Source of the DNA: Pseudoalteromonas piscicida | Lineage (GTDB): Bacteria > Pseudomonadota > Gammaproteobacteria > Enterobacterales > Alteromonadaceae | NCBI RefSeq assembly: GCF_002744175.1 | Contig: NZ_NKHF01000072.1 | Coordinates: forward strand, 1 to 64,000 | Direction of reading: 5' to 3' | DNA: 64,000 nt | In this document: piece after piece, positions 1 to 9,444 of the stretch | How positions within the stretch are numbered: position 1 is the first letter of the stretch | Layout of the letters: each line of letters begins with the position of its first letter | Position numbers and translations under genes: made by a program | The notes under the pieces: model-generated | Seen by the model: the letters and a program-made list of their open reading frames with translations, nothing else | Told to the model about the DNA's origin: nothing | Databases searched by the model: none

Positions 1-33
1 TTTTAGGGCAAAAAAGGCAACTGAGAGCAGATC

Positions 34-1695
34 ATGAGCAATTCAACAACCGGCGCACAACTTGTTATCAAGGTGCTAGAAGAACAAGGCGTTAAACACG
101 TATTTGGTTACCCAGGTGGAGCGATCATGCCAATTTACGACGCTTTGTATGGTGCGCCAGTTAAGCATTATTTGACTCGACATGAGCAAGGCGCAGGGTT
201 TGCCGCGGTGGGTTACGCTCGAAGTACTGGAAAATTAGGTGTATGTTTTGCCACCTCAGGACCCGGAGCCACTAACCTTATCACTGCCCTTGCCGATGCG
301 ATGATGGATTCAGTGCCGCTCGTTGCCATCACAGGTCAAGTACCAACGGCTGCTATCGGCTCGGATGCGTTTCAAGAAGTGGATGTACTGGGAATGTCTT
401 TATCCTGTACAAAGCACAGTTATATGGTTGAGCGAGCAGACGAATTAGCCGAAGTGTTGCAAGAAGCAATGTACCTTGCTCAATCTGGCCGTCCAGGTCC
501 AGTATTGGTGGATATTCCCAAAGATATTCAACTCGCTAAAGTTCCTTTTCATCCTTTTGCTGCACCTCAAGAGCAGCAGCCAAGGTTGTCTCAAGCTGAG
601 GTTGAAAAAGCGAATCAACTACTGTGTGAAGCAAAAAGGCCCGTCGCTTACATTGGAGGGGGCGTTCATAACGCTGATGCGCAATCTCAATTAATGCAAT
701 TTTTAGAGAAGACCCACATGCCAGCGGTATCAACTCTGAAGGCGTTGGGTAGCGTATTACCAGATTACGATTATGACCTAGGTATGCTTGGCATGCATGG
801 CACGCAAGCTGCGAACTTAGCGGTTCAACAATGTGACTTGTTGGTGTGTATCGGTGCGCGATTTGATGACCGCGTAACTGGGAATTTGGCAAAGTTTGCC
901 GCAGGTGCAAAGGTGATCCATTTAGACATCGACCCTGCGGAAATAGGCAAGCGAAAGCCAGCGGCAGCATCACTGATCGCCGACCTTAAACAGTCACTAC
1001 CGCAACTCGAGTGTGTTGTTACCGATCCTCAATGGTTGAATAGCATCACTTCATTACAGCGTAAACATGCCTGGCGTTATGATTACCCAGGCGAAAAAGT
1101 ATTTGCACCGTATTTATTGAATCAACTCAGCCAAAAACTACCGAATACCGCCGTTGTATGCTGCGATGTTGGTCAACACCAAATGTGGGTTGCTCAACAC
1201 ATGAAGTTTAGCCACCCAAGCAATCACTTAAGTAGTGGTGGCGCCGGAACCATGGGATTTGGCCTGCCAGCAGCGATTGGCGCACAGATAGCGCGCCCTG
1301 ATGATACCGTTATTACGGTCTCTGGCGATGGTTCAATCATGATGAATATTCAGGAGTTGGCGACCATCCGTCGTAATAACCTTCCGGTCAAGATACTAAT
1401 ATTAGATAACCAAAGATTGGGTATGGTTAGGCAGTGGCAGCAACTCTTTTTTGAAGGTCGCTATAGCGAAACCGACCTTTCCGATAATCCAGACTTTGTC
1501 TCTCTGGCTGCCGTATTTGGTATACCAGGACAAACAATCACCCATGCAAATCAAGTAGATGATGCCATTGACGCATTAGTTAACGCTGAAGGGCCCTATA
1601 TTCTGCATGCATGTATAGACGATAAAGAAAACGTATGGCCGCTAGTTCCACCGGGTGCTGCCAATGATGAAATGATGACGGAGAGTTTTTCATGA
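34..1695 (+). CDS. ilvG: Acetolactate synthase large (catalytic) subunit, IlvG type
   Basis: This 553-residue cytoplasmic enzyme condenses two pyruvates, or pyruvate with 2-ketobutyrate, in the first common step of valine, leucine and isoleucine synthesis. The N-terminal ThDP pyrimidine domain has the catalytic glutamate (E51) in RHEQGA. The middle domain contains [11 protein letters not shown], typical of the FAD-binding region. The C-terminal ThDP domain carries the GDG motif at residues 431-433, followed by LILDNQ. Length matches the family. The start has a purine-rich GAGAGCAG just upstream. It is the first gene of ilvGMEDA and its stop overlaps the ilvM start by four bases. Any leader peptide or attenuator lies before the window. 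The gene is intact, unlike the frameshifted ilvG of E. coli K-12. Confidence 0.96.
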   Translation: MSNSTTGAQLVIKVLEEQGVKHVFGYPGGAIMPIYDALYGAPVKHYLTRHEQGAGFAAVGYARSTGKLGVCFATSGPGATNLITALADAMMDSVPLVAITGQVPTAAIGSDAFQEVDVLGMSLSCTKHSYMVERADELAEVLQEAMYLAQSGRPGPVLVDIPKDIQLAKVPFHPFAAPQEQQPRLSQAEVEKANQLLCEAKRPVAYIGGGVHNADAQSQLMQFLEKTHMPAVSTLKALGSVLPDYDYDLGMLGMHGTQAANLAVQQCDLLVCIGARFDDRVTGNLAKFAAGAKVIHLDIDPAEIGKRKPAAASLIADLKQSLPQLECVVTDPQWLNSITSLQRKHAWRYDYPGEKVFAPYLLNQLSQKLPNTAVVCCDVGQHQMWVAQHMKFSHPSNHLSSGGAGTMGFGLPAAIGAQIARPDDTVITVSGDGSIMMNIQELATIRRNNLPVKILILDNQRLGMVRQWQQLFFEGRYSETDLSDNPDFVSLAAVFGIPGQTITHANQVDDAIDALVNAEGPYILHACIDDKENVWPLVPPGAANDEMMTESFS

Positions 1696-1937
1696 GACAC
1701 CATTTAACCGTTGCAGTAAAACAACAAAGTATCGCAGTGGAGCGCTTTCTTCGCGTGGCCAGACATCGCGGATTTCGTTTAACAAATTTGGAATTACAAG
1801 GTCAAGATGACTTATTCCACGTCAAAATGACCGTAGATAGTGACAAACCTATCTATTTATTAACCTCACAACTGAGTAAGCTAGTGGAAGTGCAAGCGGT
1901 TGATTTGCACACCACACTACAGCAACAGGCAATTTAA
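1692..1937 (+). CDS. ilvM: Acetolactate synthase small regulatory subunit, IlvM type
   Basis: This 81-residue protein is the short ACT-domain regulatory partner of IlvG. The whole length fits one ACT-like fold (beta strand LTVAVKQQ, helix around [13 protein letters not shown], then strands ending near VDLHTTLQ). Its ATG overlaps the ilvG TGA in an ATGA arrangement, which indicates translational coupling and equal expression with the catalytic subunit. The size and position between ilvG and ilvE match IlvM rather than the longer IlvH or IlvN. Confidence 0.9.
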   Translation: MRHHLTVAVKQQSIAVERFLRVARHRGFRLTNLELQGQDDLFHVKMTVDSDKPIYLLTSQLSKLVEVQAVDLHTTLQQQAI

Positions 1938-1957
1938 AAGAATTAAGGTAGTAAATA

Positions 1958-2881
1958 ATGACACAAACATCTGAACTAATTTGGCACAACGGTGAAATGG
2001 TTCCTTACTTTGAAGCAACAACACATGTGCTTAGTCATGCTTTGCATTATGGTAGCTCAGTTTTTGAAGGGATCCGTGCCTATGACACACCGAATGGCCC
2101 TGCGGTTTTCCGTTTAACGGATCACATTCAGCGCTTATTTGATTCCGCGAAAATCTATCGAATGGAAATTCCTTACACTAAAGAAGAAGTGATTGAAGCG
2201 TGTAAAGAGACTATCCGAGCGAATAACTTCACTAATGCTTACCTTCGTCCATTCGCATTTTTAGGGCATGTTGGGCTTGGGCTAAACCCAAAATCGCATC
2301 TTGCAGATATGACTGTTGCAGCGATGGAGTGGGGGGCTTATCTCGGTGAGGAAGGATTGGCGCAAGGGGTTGATGTCTGTGTCTCTTCTTGGAGTCGTTT
2401 AGCTCCGAATACTATGCCAACAGCGGCAAAAGCAGGTGGTAACTATTTATCGTCACAGCTTATTTCAGGAGAAGCTAAGCGTAACGGTTATGTTGAAGGG
2501 ATTGCACTGGACGTCAATGGTTACTTAAGTGAAGGCGCTGGTGAAAACTTATTTGTGGTGAAAAAAGGCGTGCTGTACACCCCGCCAACCACAGCATGTA
2601 TTCTACCTGGTTTGACGCGTGACACGATTATTCATTTGGCAAGACAGCGTGGTTATGAAGTACGTGAAGAGCCAATTGCGCGTGAAGCGTTGTATCTGGC
2701 AGATGAATTCTTCATGGTGGGGACTGCCGCAGAAGTGGTTCCTGTACGTAGCGTAGATAAAATTCCAGTTGGCAACGGCGGTCGTGGCCCAATTACGGAA
2801 GAGTTGCAGCAAGCGTATTTCGCGCTAGTAAAAGGCCAAGCCGATGATGAAAATGGCTGGTTAGAGTATATAAACGAGTAA
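1958..2881 (+). CDS. ilvE: Branched-chain amino acid aminotransferase
   Basis: This 307-residue PLP enzyme of fold type IV transfers the amino group between glutamate and the 2-keto acids of valine, leucine and isoleucine, the last step of the pathway. The Schiff-base lysine is K158 in TAAKAGGNYLSS, and the ELSEG-like segment appears as GYLSEGAGENLF. The length is close to the E. coli enzyme. It lies 20 bases after ilvM in the same operon, with TAAGGTAG before the ATG as a ribosome-binding site. Confidence 0.96.
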   Translation: MTQTSELIWHNGEMVPYFEATTHVLSHALHYGSSVFEGIRAYDTPNGPAVFRLTDHIQRLFDSAKIYRMEIPYTKEEVIEACKETIRANNFTNAYLRPFAFLGHVGLGLNPKSHLADMTVAAMEWGAYLGEEGLAQGVDVCVSSWSRLAPNTMPTAAKAGGNYLSSQLISGEAKRNGYVEGIALDVNGYLSEGAGENLFVVKKGVLYTPPTTACILPGLTRDTIIHLARQRGYEVREEPIAREALYLADEFFMVGTAAEVVPVRSVDKIPVGNGGRGPITEELQQAYFALVKGQADDENGWLEYINE

Positions 2882-2893
2882 GTAACTTGATAG

Positions 2894-2957
2894 CAGGGCA
2901 AGTGCCCTGACCAAAAAGCATTGTAAATTGTGGGAATGAGGAACTCGGAAAACCGAG
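2894..2957 (+). other. Two hairpins between ilvE and ilvD
   Basis: The 89-base gap holds a perfect 6-bp hairpin (CAGGGC at 2894-2899, GCCCTG at 2904-2909) and a perfect 5-bp hairpin (CTCGG at 2944-2948, CCGAG at 2953-2957). The second ends just before the AAGGTGA ribosome-binding site of ilvD. Neither is followed by a T run, so these are not ordinary terminators. They could stabilise the upstream mRNA after processing or tune ilvD translation; this is inference. Confidence 0.4.
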
Positions 2958-2970
2958 AAAAAGGTGAAAC

Positions 2971-4827
2971 ATGGCTAAATTACGGAGTAAAACAACTACA
3001 GAGGGCAGACAGCGCGCGGGCGCTCGTGCTCTATGGCGAGCTACGGGAATGACCGATGGCGACTTCCATAAACCGATCGTCGCGGTCGTGAATTCATATA
3101 CCCAGTTTGTTCCGGGTCATGTTCACCTCAACCAACTCAGTGCATTAATGGCGGATGCGATCACAGAAGCCGGCGGTGTGCCAAGAGAGTTTAATACCAT
3201 AGCAATTGATGATGGCATCGCCATGGGTCACGGTGGCATGCTCTACTCGTTACCGTCGCGAGATCTGATCGCAGACTCCGTTGAATATATGGTGAACGCC
3301 CACTGCGCCGACGCCATGGTGTGTATTTCGAACTGCGATAAAATCACTCCAGGTATGTTATTGGCTGCACTGCGGTTAAATATTCCAGTGATCTTTGTTT
3401 CTGGCGGACCTATGGAAGCAGGCAAAACACGCCTTGCAGATATTGACCTTAAGCTTGACCTAGTTGACGCCATGGTTAAGGGAGCAGATCCAACGGTGAG
3501 TGATGAAGACTCTGAACAAGTAGAGCGCTCAGCCTGTCCTACTTGTGGCTCATGCTCTGGTATGTTTACAGCCAATTCTATGAACTGTTTATTAGAAGCG
3601 CTAGGTTTAGCGTTGCCGGGTAATGGTACTACGCTGGCGACACACAAAGATCGCCATCAACTTTATTTGGGAGCCGCAAAGCGGATCATGGCTTTGTGTG
3701 ATGAATATTATGGCAAAGACAATGAACAAGTGTTGCCACGCAATATTGCAAATCAAGCTGCTTTTATGAATGCAATGACACTAGATATTGCGATGGGTGG
3801 ATCATCCAATACCGTGTTGCACTTATTGGCGGCAGCACAAGAAGGATTTGTCGATTTTGATATGAATGACATAGACCGTTTGTCTCGTAGCACCCCATTT
3901 TTATGCAAAGTCGCACCAGCAACACAGCAGTATCACATTGAAGATGTCCACCGAGCGGGCGGTATTATGGCGATTCTTAATGAGCTTGCCAGAGGTGATA
4001 AATTGGACTTGTCCGTTGGCCATGTTGCCGGCGGAAACTTAGGTGAAGTTATTGCACGTTGGAATGCAGCTGACAGTGATAATGAACGAGCACAAACTTT
4101 CTATCGTGCAGGGCCTGCAGGGATCCGCACGACTCAAGCCATGAGTCAAGAATATCGCTGGGATACGTTGGATCTAGACCGTGAAGAGGGCTGTATTCGC
4201 TCCATCGAACATGCCTTTAGACAAGATGGGGGGCTCGCGGTATTGAAAGGTAACTTAGCACCCGATGGCTGCATTGTGAAAAGTGCAGGTGTCGCCGATG
4301 AGATGCTGCGCTTTACAGGGCCAGCTGTGGTCTTTGAATCTCAAGACGACGCTGTAGCGGGGATCTTAGGTGGCCAGGTTAACAAGGGCGATGTAGTGAT
4401 CATCCGCTATGAAGGGCCTAAAGGTGGGCCGGGTATGCAGGAGATGCTTTATCCAACTAGCTACCTGAAATCTATGGGGCTGGATAAAGACTGTGCTCTA
4501 CTGACCGACGGTCGCTTTTCTGGTGGGACTTCAGGGTTGTCTATTGGTCACGCGTCACCAGAAGCTGCTAGTGGTGGCACGTTAGCACTAGTTGAAAGTG
4601 GAGACATTGTTGCTATCGACATCTATAACCGCAGCATCGACGTTAAACTCGATGAAACCGAACTGGCATTGCGCCACGAAAAACAACTTGCTCGCGGTAA
4701 AGATGCGTACAAACCACTGAACAGAGAACGTTATGTGAGCCCCGCACTCAAGGCTTATGCATTACTGGCAACCAGCGCTGATAAAGGCGCAGTACGCGAC
4801 TTGCAAAAATTAGAGGAGTTAAGCTAG
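2971..4827 (+). CDS. ilvD: Dihydroxy-acid dehydratase
   Basis: This 618-residue iron-sulfur enzyme dehydrates 2,3-dihydroxy acids to the 2-keto acids used by IlvE. Conserved family motifs include CDKITPG with C122 and [17 protein letters not shown] with C195, both expected cluster ligands, and [14 protein letters not shown] near the C terminus, typical of IlvD/Edd proteins. The length agrees with the E. coli protein. AAGGTGA precedes the ATG. The stop codon lies two bases before the ilvA start, so the two genes are probably translationally coupled. Confidence 0.97.
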   Translation: MAKLRSKTTTEGRQRAGARALWRATGMTDGDFHKPIVAVVNSYTQFVPGHVHLNQLSALMADAITEAGGVPREFNTIAIDDGIAMGHGGMLYSLPSRDLIADSVEYMVNAHCADAMVCISNCDKITPGMLLAALRLNIPVIFVSGGPMEAGKTRLADIDLKLDLVDAMVKGADPTVSDEDSEQVERSACPTCGSCSGMFTANSMNCLLEALGLALPGNGTTLATHKDRHQLYLGAAKRIMALCDEYYGKDNEQVLPRNIANQAAFMNAMTLDIAMGGSSNTVLHLLAAAQEGFVDFDMNDIDRLSRSTPFLCKVAPATQQYHIEDVHRAGGIMAILNELARGDKLDLSVGHVAGGNLGEVIARWNAADSDNERAQTFYRAGPAGIRTTQAMSQEYRWDTLDLDREEGCIRSIEHAFRQDGGLAVLKGNLAPDGCIVKSAGVADEMLRFTGPAVVFESQDDAVAGILGGQVNKGDVVIIRYEGPKGGPGMQEMLYPTSYLKSMGLDKDCALLTDGRFSGGTSGLSIGHASPEAASGGTLALVESGDIVAIDIYNRSIDVKLDETELALRHEKQLARGKDAYKPLNRERYVSPALKAYALLATSADKGAVRDLQKLEELS

Positions 4828-4829
4828 CG

Positions 4830-6371
4830 ATGGTTTCCCAAGAGCTTGATTACTTCAGGGCCATCATTCAAGCGAATGTGGCGCCATTGGTTGAGGTGAC
4901 ACAGGTCAACCAATTAACGCAAATGTCAGCCCAGTTGGGTAACCAAATTTGGTTGAAAAGAGAAGATCAGCAACCGGTATACTCGTTCAAATTACGTGGT
5001 GCTTATAATAAGCTACGTCAATTGCCAAAAGGGTCTCGGGTGTATACGGCTTCTGCGGGTAATCATGCTCAAGGGGTTGCATTGAGCGCCACGCATCTAG
5101 GTCAGCACGCGACCATTGTGATGCCGGTGACCACACCAGAGATCAAGGTCAACGCTGTTCGTAAACTGGGTGGAGAAGTGATTTTACACGGTCATCACTT
5201 TGATGCGGCAAAGCAATACGCGTTAAACCTTTGTGAAGAGCAGCAAGGTGTATTTGTCCCTCCATTTGATGATAAAGACGTCATTATTGGTCAAGGCACT
5301 GTTGCTCGAGAATTAATTCAGCAACTCGATGAATTAGATGTGGTGTTTATTCCGGTTGGTGGTGGTGGTTTGCTAGCGGGAATGGCAGTGTACTTAAAGT
5401 CACTTAGACCAGACATTCGTATCATCGGTGTTGAGGCACAAGACAGTGCCTGTCTTAAAGCCGCTCTTGAAGCGGGAGAGCCCGTAGAACTGGAACGAGT
5501 GGGCGGTTTTGCAGACGGTGTCGCGGTGAAGCTGATTGGTACAGAAACCTTTCGCTTAGCACAAAAATTTTGTGATGAAGTTGTCACGGTTAGCGCCGAT
5601 GAAATTTGTGCTGCTGTGCAAGATATCTTTGTTGAGACTCGAGCGACTGCGGAGCCCTCTGGAGCATTATCGACAGCGGGGTTAAAAAAGTGGCTCGCAC
5701 AAACAGGTGAAAAGGGTCTCAGTGTCGCTGCTATCTTGTCAGGTGCTAACTTAAACTTTGACAGGTTGAGGTATATCGCTGAAAGAACAGCACTAGGTGC
5801 CAAACACGAGGCATTGCTCGGTGTGAGTATTGCTGAAGAAAAAGGCAGTTTTAAACGCTTTTGCCATTCTTTGGGGGGACGAGCAATCACTGAGTTTAAC
5901 TATCGCTATGCCGGCCCAGGTGCTGCGCAAATTTTTGTAGGGGTGGGGCTAAGAAATGGGCAGCAAGAATTAGACGAGCTTACCGCCTCACTACATAGCA
6001 ATGGTTATCAGTTTGATGACTTATCCGACAACGAACTGGCAAAGCTTCATGTTAGATATATGGTGGGTGGTAAGCCGCCTACGGTCATGAATGAACGCTT
6101 GTTACGTTTCGAGTTTCCAGAATATCCGGGGGCTTTGGCACGCTTCTTAGAAATGTTAGGTAGCAATTGGAACATTACATTATTCCATTACCGTAATCAT
6201 GGTGCGGCACAAGGTAATGTACTCGCTGCATTTGAGGTAGAGACTGGAGATTACGAACGGTTTGACGAGCATTTGGCAAAGCTGGCTTACCAATTTCAAG
6301 AGGAAACTGATAACCCGTGTTTCGCTCGTTTCTTATATGGTGAGCCGTTACAAAAACAAAAAGCTGGTTAA
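4830..6371 (+). CDS. ilvA: Biosynthetic threonine deaminase (threonine ammonia-lyase)
   Basis: This 513-residue PLP enzyme converts threonine to 2-ketobutyrate, committing carbon to isoleucine. The N-terminal catalytic domain has the PLP lysine K54 in YSFKLRGAYN and the glycine loop VGGGGLLAGMA. Residues from about 330 onward form two ACT-like regulatory segments (around GRAITEFNYRYAG and EFPEYPGALARFLE), as in the biosynthetic form inhibited by isoleucine. The short catabolic TdcB lacks them. The ribosome-binding site GAGGAG lies inside the end of ilvD. This is the last gene of the operon. Confidence 0.96.
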   Translation: MVSQELDYFRAIIQANVAPLVEVTQVNQLTQMSAQLGNQIWLKREDQQPVYSFKLRGAYNKLRQLPKGSRVYTASAGNHAQGVALSATHLGQHATIVMPVTTPEIKVNAVRKLGGEVILHGHHFDAAKQYALNLCEEQQGVFVPPFDDKDVIIGQGTVARELIQQLDELDVVFIPVGGGGLLAGMAVYLKSLRPDIRIIGVEAQDSACLKAALEAGEPVELERVGGFADGVAVKLIGTETFRLAQKFCDEVVTVSADEICAAVQDIFVETRATAEPSGALSTAGLKKWLAQTGEKGLSVAAILSGANLNFDRLRYIAERTALGAKHEALLGVSIAEEKGSFKRFCHSLGGRAITEFNYRYAGPGAAQIFVGVGLRNGQQELDELTASLHSNGYQFDDLSDNELAKLHVRYMVGGKPPTVMNERLLRFEFPEYPGALARFLEMLGSNWNITLFHYRNHGAAQGNVLAAFEVETGDYERFDEHLAKLAYQFQEETDNPCFARFLYGEPLQKQKAG

Positions 6372-6453
6372 ACATGGACGTCGGTAGTTTGGCGTGTACA
6401 GAGTGGGGGGAGCTGCGTTATCCTCAACACTTAGGTAATCTAGTGCGCTAGTT

Positions 6454-6614
6454 ATACCAATTGAATTAATTCTCTAATCAATTTGAAGGATGAAATAGCA
6501 TATTAGCGTCGTTCAAAATTTCTCATTTAGCACAACTAAATAGCAAATTTTTTGCCTAGCGACTAACGCTATTTCTGTGCTTCAAATAGCGCATTTACTT
6601 AATACATTTGGTAT
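6454..6614. repeat. 161-bp palindromic MITE-like element
   Basis: The ends form an imperfect terminal inverted repeat: ATACCAATTGAATTAA at 6454-6469 matches the reverse complement of 6599-6614 at 14 of 16 positions. The pairing continues inward: ATTTGAAG and GAAATAGC on the left reappear inverted on the right near 6572-6590. Nearly the whole element could therefore fold into one long hairpin. There is no ORF inside. The structure is that of a non-autonomous mobile or REP-like intergenic repeat. Placement right after ilvA means it may also act as a transcript end. No second full copy is present in the window. Confidence 0.6.
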
Positions 6615-6631
6615 TAAAAAGTGGAGTAGTT

Positions 6632-7060
6632 ATGCAGTCCAATAAAACCAAACATAAATGGATGATGCTAGTAAAGAGGCTGATGTTACTGGTGGGCTTG
6701 TACGTAATGCTGGTGATACTATTGCCTGGTATTCAAGGTGAAACCTTCTTTTCAACTGCTTGTTTAATAACAATATTGGCTCTGATGCTCAGCGGTGGTG
6801 GATATGGTAACCAAAGGCTAGAGGCACTATTAACTAAGGATGGAAACACATTGATGCTCTCCTATGGCACGGGGAAGATAACAATACCGGTAGAGCGTGT
6901 TGAGTCTATCGCGATCGGTAAAAACTACCTTGGGCTAATAGAGAAAAACAACAGTAATGGTTACGACATTATGTGCAAAGGAAGTCGAGAGCAAATTCAT
7001 CACCATATTAAAAATGTGCTCGGAGCGCATTTCAAAAATTGTACAGTACAAAGAGTATAA
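6632..7060 (+). CDS. Small inner-membrane protein of unknown function
   Basis: I do not recognise this 142-residue protein. The start is set at the ATG with GTGGAG seven bases upstream; an upstream TTG in frame lies inside the repeat element and is unlikely. A basic N terminus (KTKHKWMMLVKR) is followed by two hydrophobic helices at about residues 17-35 and 42-58. A soluble C-terminal part rich in beta-strand-like segments (TLMLSYGTGKITIPVERVESIAIG) resembles PH-like domains of small membrane proteins. It is a single gene between ilvA and the THI5-like sensor. Confidence 0.6.
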   Translation: MQSNKTKHKWMMLVKRLMLLVGLYVMLVILLPGIQGETFFSTACLITILALMLSGGGYGNQRLEALLTKDGNTLMLSYGTGKITIPVERVESIAIGKNYLGLIEKNNSNGYDIMCKGSREQIHHHIKNVLGAHFKNCTVQRV

Positions 7061-7167
7061 TAAGATACTTGCTTGTACTGGTTTTTGAAATCACACGGAT
7101 TGCCATGGCAGGCTGCTGCTCATCAACTATAGTTAGCCATTATTAGCTAATAAAAAATAAGGACATA

Positions 7168-8220
7168 ATGTCTAAGTGTTTTGCAGTGTTATTGCTTCTC
7201 GTGTTCAACACGCAAATACAGGCTCTTGAGAAAGTAACGTTTCAGTTAAAGTGGACGCATCAGTTCCAATTTGCTGGATATTATATGGCAAAAGAAAAAG
7301 GCTTTTATCAAGAAGAGGGGCTCGACGTTGTTATTGTCCCAGCTGATCCAAATAATCCTAATGCTGATTTTCGTGTTTTATATGGCCAAGCACAGTTTGG
7401 TGTGTTTCACTCTGGTTTACTTAAACAGCGTCTCGAAGGGAAACCGTTTGTAGCGCTTGCGGCATTATTACAATCTTCTCCTTATTGTTGGATGGTTAAG
7501 GCCGATAGTAATATTTATGTGCCGCGAGACTTTCAAGGCAAGCGACTGAGTCACCTAGGTCATACCGAAAACGGTGAGTTGTTGATGATGCTGCAACGCG
7601 CTGGGGTCAGTACAGAAAACATGCGGTTATATTCGGGGAGTGATCCATTACAGGATTTTATTGCCGGTAAGTTTGATGCAATGCAAGTCTATAGCACCAA
7701 TGAACCTTACATAGTGCAACAGCAAGGCGTTGAAACCAGAGAGATTTGCCCCAAGCAGTTTGGTCTCAATGTTTATGCGGACGTGTTATTCACAACTGAA
7801 ACCGTATTAGAAAACCGCCCAGAATTGGTTAAGCGATTTCGTAGAGCCAGTTTGAAAGGGTGGCGATATGCAATGTTACATTTAGAAGAGTCATTGGCAG
7901 TGACTAAAGCGCAATATGCCACCCATAAATCGTTAGAGCAGCTGGCATTCGAAGCTGAAAAACTCAGTGAGTTTATTAAGGTGGCCGGTATTCCGATCGG
8001 AAAAATGTCGACGGCAAAATGGCAGTGGATAGCACAGTTGTACCATTTAGATTTAAACCAGTTTCATGAGCATAAAGACGATTTCATTTATTCACAGGTG
8101 AAGCATGAACAGGTTTCATGGTCTTGGGTGCTGATAATTGCAGCTATTTTGACGGTAGTTTGCATTCCTATGTATATTCACCTGATTTTTTCTCGTAAAC
8201 ATCATCAACATTTACGCTAG
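7168..8220 (+). CDS. THI5/NMT1-like periplasmic sensor with C-terminal membrane anchor
   Basis: The 350-residue product begins with a signal peptide ending near IQA. A full SsuA/THI5-type substrate-binding domain follows (LKWTHQFQFAGYYMAKEKGFYQEEGLDV), to about residue 305. The family binds thiamine precursors, pyrimidines or sulfonates. The protein then has a single membrane helix (VLIIAAILTVVCIPMYIHLI, about 320-340) and ends after a short basic cytoplasmic tail. A transport binding protein would not be anchored this way. The layout resembles the input half of THI5-type histidine kinases or GGDEF proteins with no output domain. No ABC permease or ATPase is nearby. AAGGA precedes the ATG. 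Confidence 0.75.
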   Translation: MSKCFAVLLLLVFNTQIQALEKVTFQLKWTHQFQFAGYYMAKEKGFYQEEGLDVVIVPADPNNPNADFRVLYGQAQFGVFHSGLLKQRLEGKPFVALAALLQSSPYCWMVKADSNIYVPRDFQGKRLSHLGHTENGELLMMLQRAGVSTENMRLYSGSDPLQDFIAGKFDAMQVYSTNEPYIVQQQGVETREICPKQFGLNVYADVLFTTETVLENRPELVKRFRRASLKGWRYAMLHLEESLAVTKAQYATHKSLEQLAFEAEKLSEFIKVAGIPIGKMSTAKWQWIAQLYHLDLNQFHEHKDDFIYSQVKHEQVSWSWVLIIAAILTVVCIPMYIHLIFSRKHHQHLR

Positions 8221-8247
8221 AATAAGCCTATTGTTTCCCAGACAACT

Positions 8248-9444
8248 GTGGCCATTGTGAACCCAAGTACGCGATTCCAACGCTTAGATAAATTACTTTT
8301 TGATACTCGCCAATATTGGCAGATCGTTGCATTTGAACATCTAACGATACCTTGGTCACACTTAGCGCCCCAGTTACAGCAACTTAGTGATAGTGCGGTG
8401 TGTGCGTTAGACAACGACCCTCAAGCTCATCGTGATTTTTTTAAAGGGGTTATTCCTGAGCTCGAGGAGCTTCATGCTCTTTGTGCACTTCCAAGGATAC
8501 AAGGCCATCGGGATGAGTTACCTTTTTGGTTAAGTAATGGCATTAAAGGTCGCAAGCTTGAGCAGTTGCAAGATTTTGTTGCAGCCATTAACGAGACCAA
8601 AGCTTCTGTGCTTGAGTGGTGTGCAGGTAAAGGTCACTTGGGTCGTATGCTGGCATATCATGGTGCCCCAGAAGTGAATAGTATTGAGCTACAAGCTGAT
8701 CTATGCCGCCAAGGAGAAGAGAGCGCAAAGCGACAAGACCTAAACCTTCACTTTCATTGTGCTGATGTATTGAAAGACGATATTCATCACCACTTTGTTG
8801 AAAACCGCCATGGAATTGCGTTGCACGCATGTGGTGAATTGCATCGTGTATTTATGCGCCAAGCGGTCGAGAATGGCATGAAAAAGCTATCGCTTTCTCC
8901 TTGCTGTTACCACCTTTTTACGCCGCCATTGTATGAGGCAATGAGTGAAGAGGCTCAATCTAGCCCTCTGAATTTGTCTCATCATGATATGAAGTTGGCT
9001 TTACAAGAAACAGTGACTGCACCTGGAAGAGTTGCCGAAATCCGTAAAAAAGAAGTGAGTTGGCGCTTGGGCTTTGACGCCTTAAGAAGGGAGCTACAAG
9101 GAGATAACCATTACCTCAGTGTTCCCTCGGTAAATAAAGCAATATTTTCCGGCGCGTTTAGCGAGTTTTGTGATTGGGCTGCAGCGCAAAAGCAGCTCAC
9201 TTTACCTGTGAATATTGATTTTGATAAATACGAGCGTATTGGTCGAGAAAGAAAGCAAGTGACCGACAGAATAGAGCTCGTTCGGCACTTGTTCCGTCGT
9301 GCCATTGAGATCTGGTTGGTCCTGGATAGGGTTTTATATCTGCAGGCAGCTGGGTATGATGTTTCACTTAGCACTTTTTGCGAAAAGTCACTCACCCCAA
9401 GGAATATTTTGATACAGGCTGACTATCAGCCGGAGAGCCATTAA
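8248..9444 (+). CDS. SAM-dependent methyltransferase, METTL25/RRNAD1-like
   Basis: This 398-residue predicted cytoplasmic methyltransferase has SAM motif I as EWCAGKGHLGRML (about residues 128-140). A downstream block, GIALHACGELHR followed by LSPCCYHLF, strongly resembles the HTCGDL and GCCYHL motifs of the eukaryotic METTL25/RRNAD1 family. The substrate is unknown; a protein or RNA target is possible. The start is GTG with no clear ribosome-binding site, and GTG at 8257 is an alternative. The stop overlaps the start of the carbonic anhydrase gene by one base, so the two are probably cotranscribed. Confidence 0.7.
   Translation: MAIVNPSTRFQRLDKLLFDTRQYWQIVAFEHLTIPWSHLAPQLQQLSDSAVCALDNDPQAHRDFFKGVIPELEELHALCALPRIQGHRDELPFWLSNGIKGRKLEQLQDFVAAINETKASVLEWCAGKGHLGRMLAYHGAPEVNSIELQADLCRQGEESAKRQDLNLHFHCADVLKDDIHHHFVENRHGIALHACGELHRVFMRQAVENGMKKLSLSPCCYHLFTPPLYEAMSEEAQSSPLNLSHHDMKLALQETVTAPGRVAEIRKKEVSWRLGFDALRRELQGDNHYLSVPSVNKAIFSGAFSEFCDWAAAQKQLTLPVNIDFDKYERIGRERKQVTDRIELVRHLFRRAIEIWLVLDRVLYLQAAGYDVSLSTFCEKSLTPRNILIQADYQPESH

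Noticed and set aside
5318..5890. Minus-strand reading frame of 190 codons inside ilvA
   Set aside because: It is antisense to a fully conserved gene and its low-complexity serine-rich translation is typical of a shadow frame.
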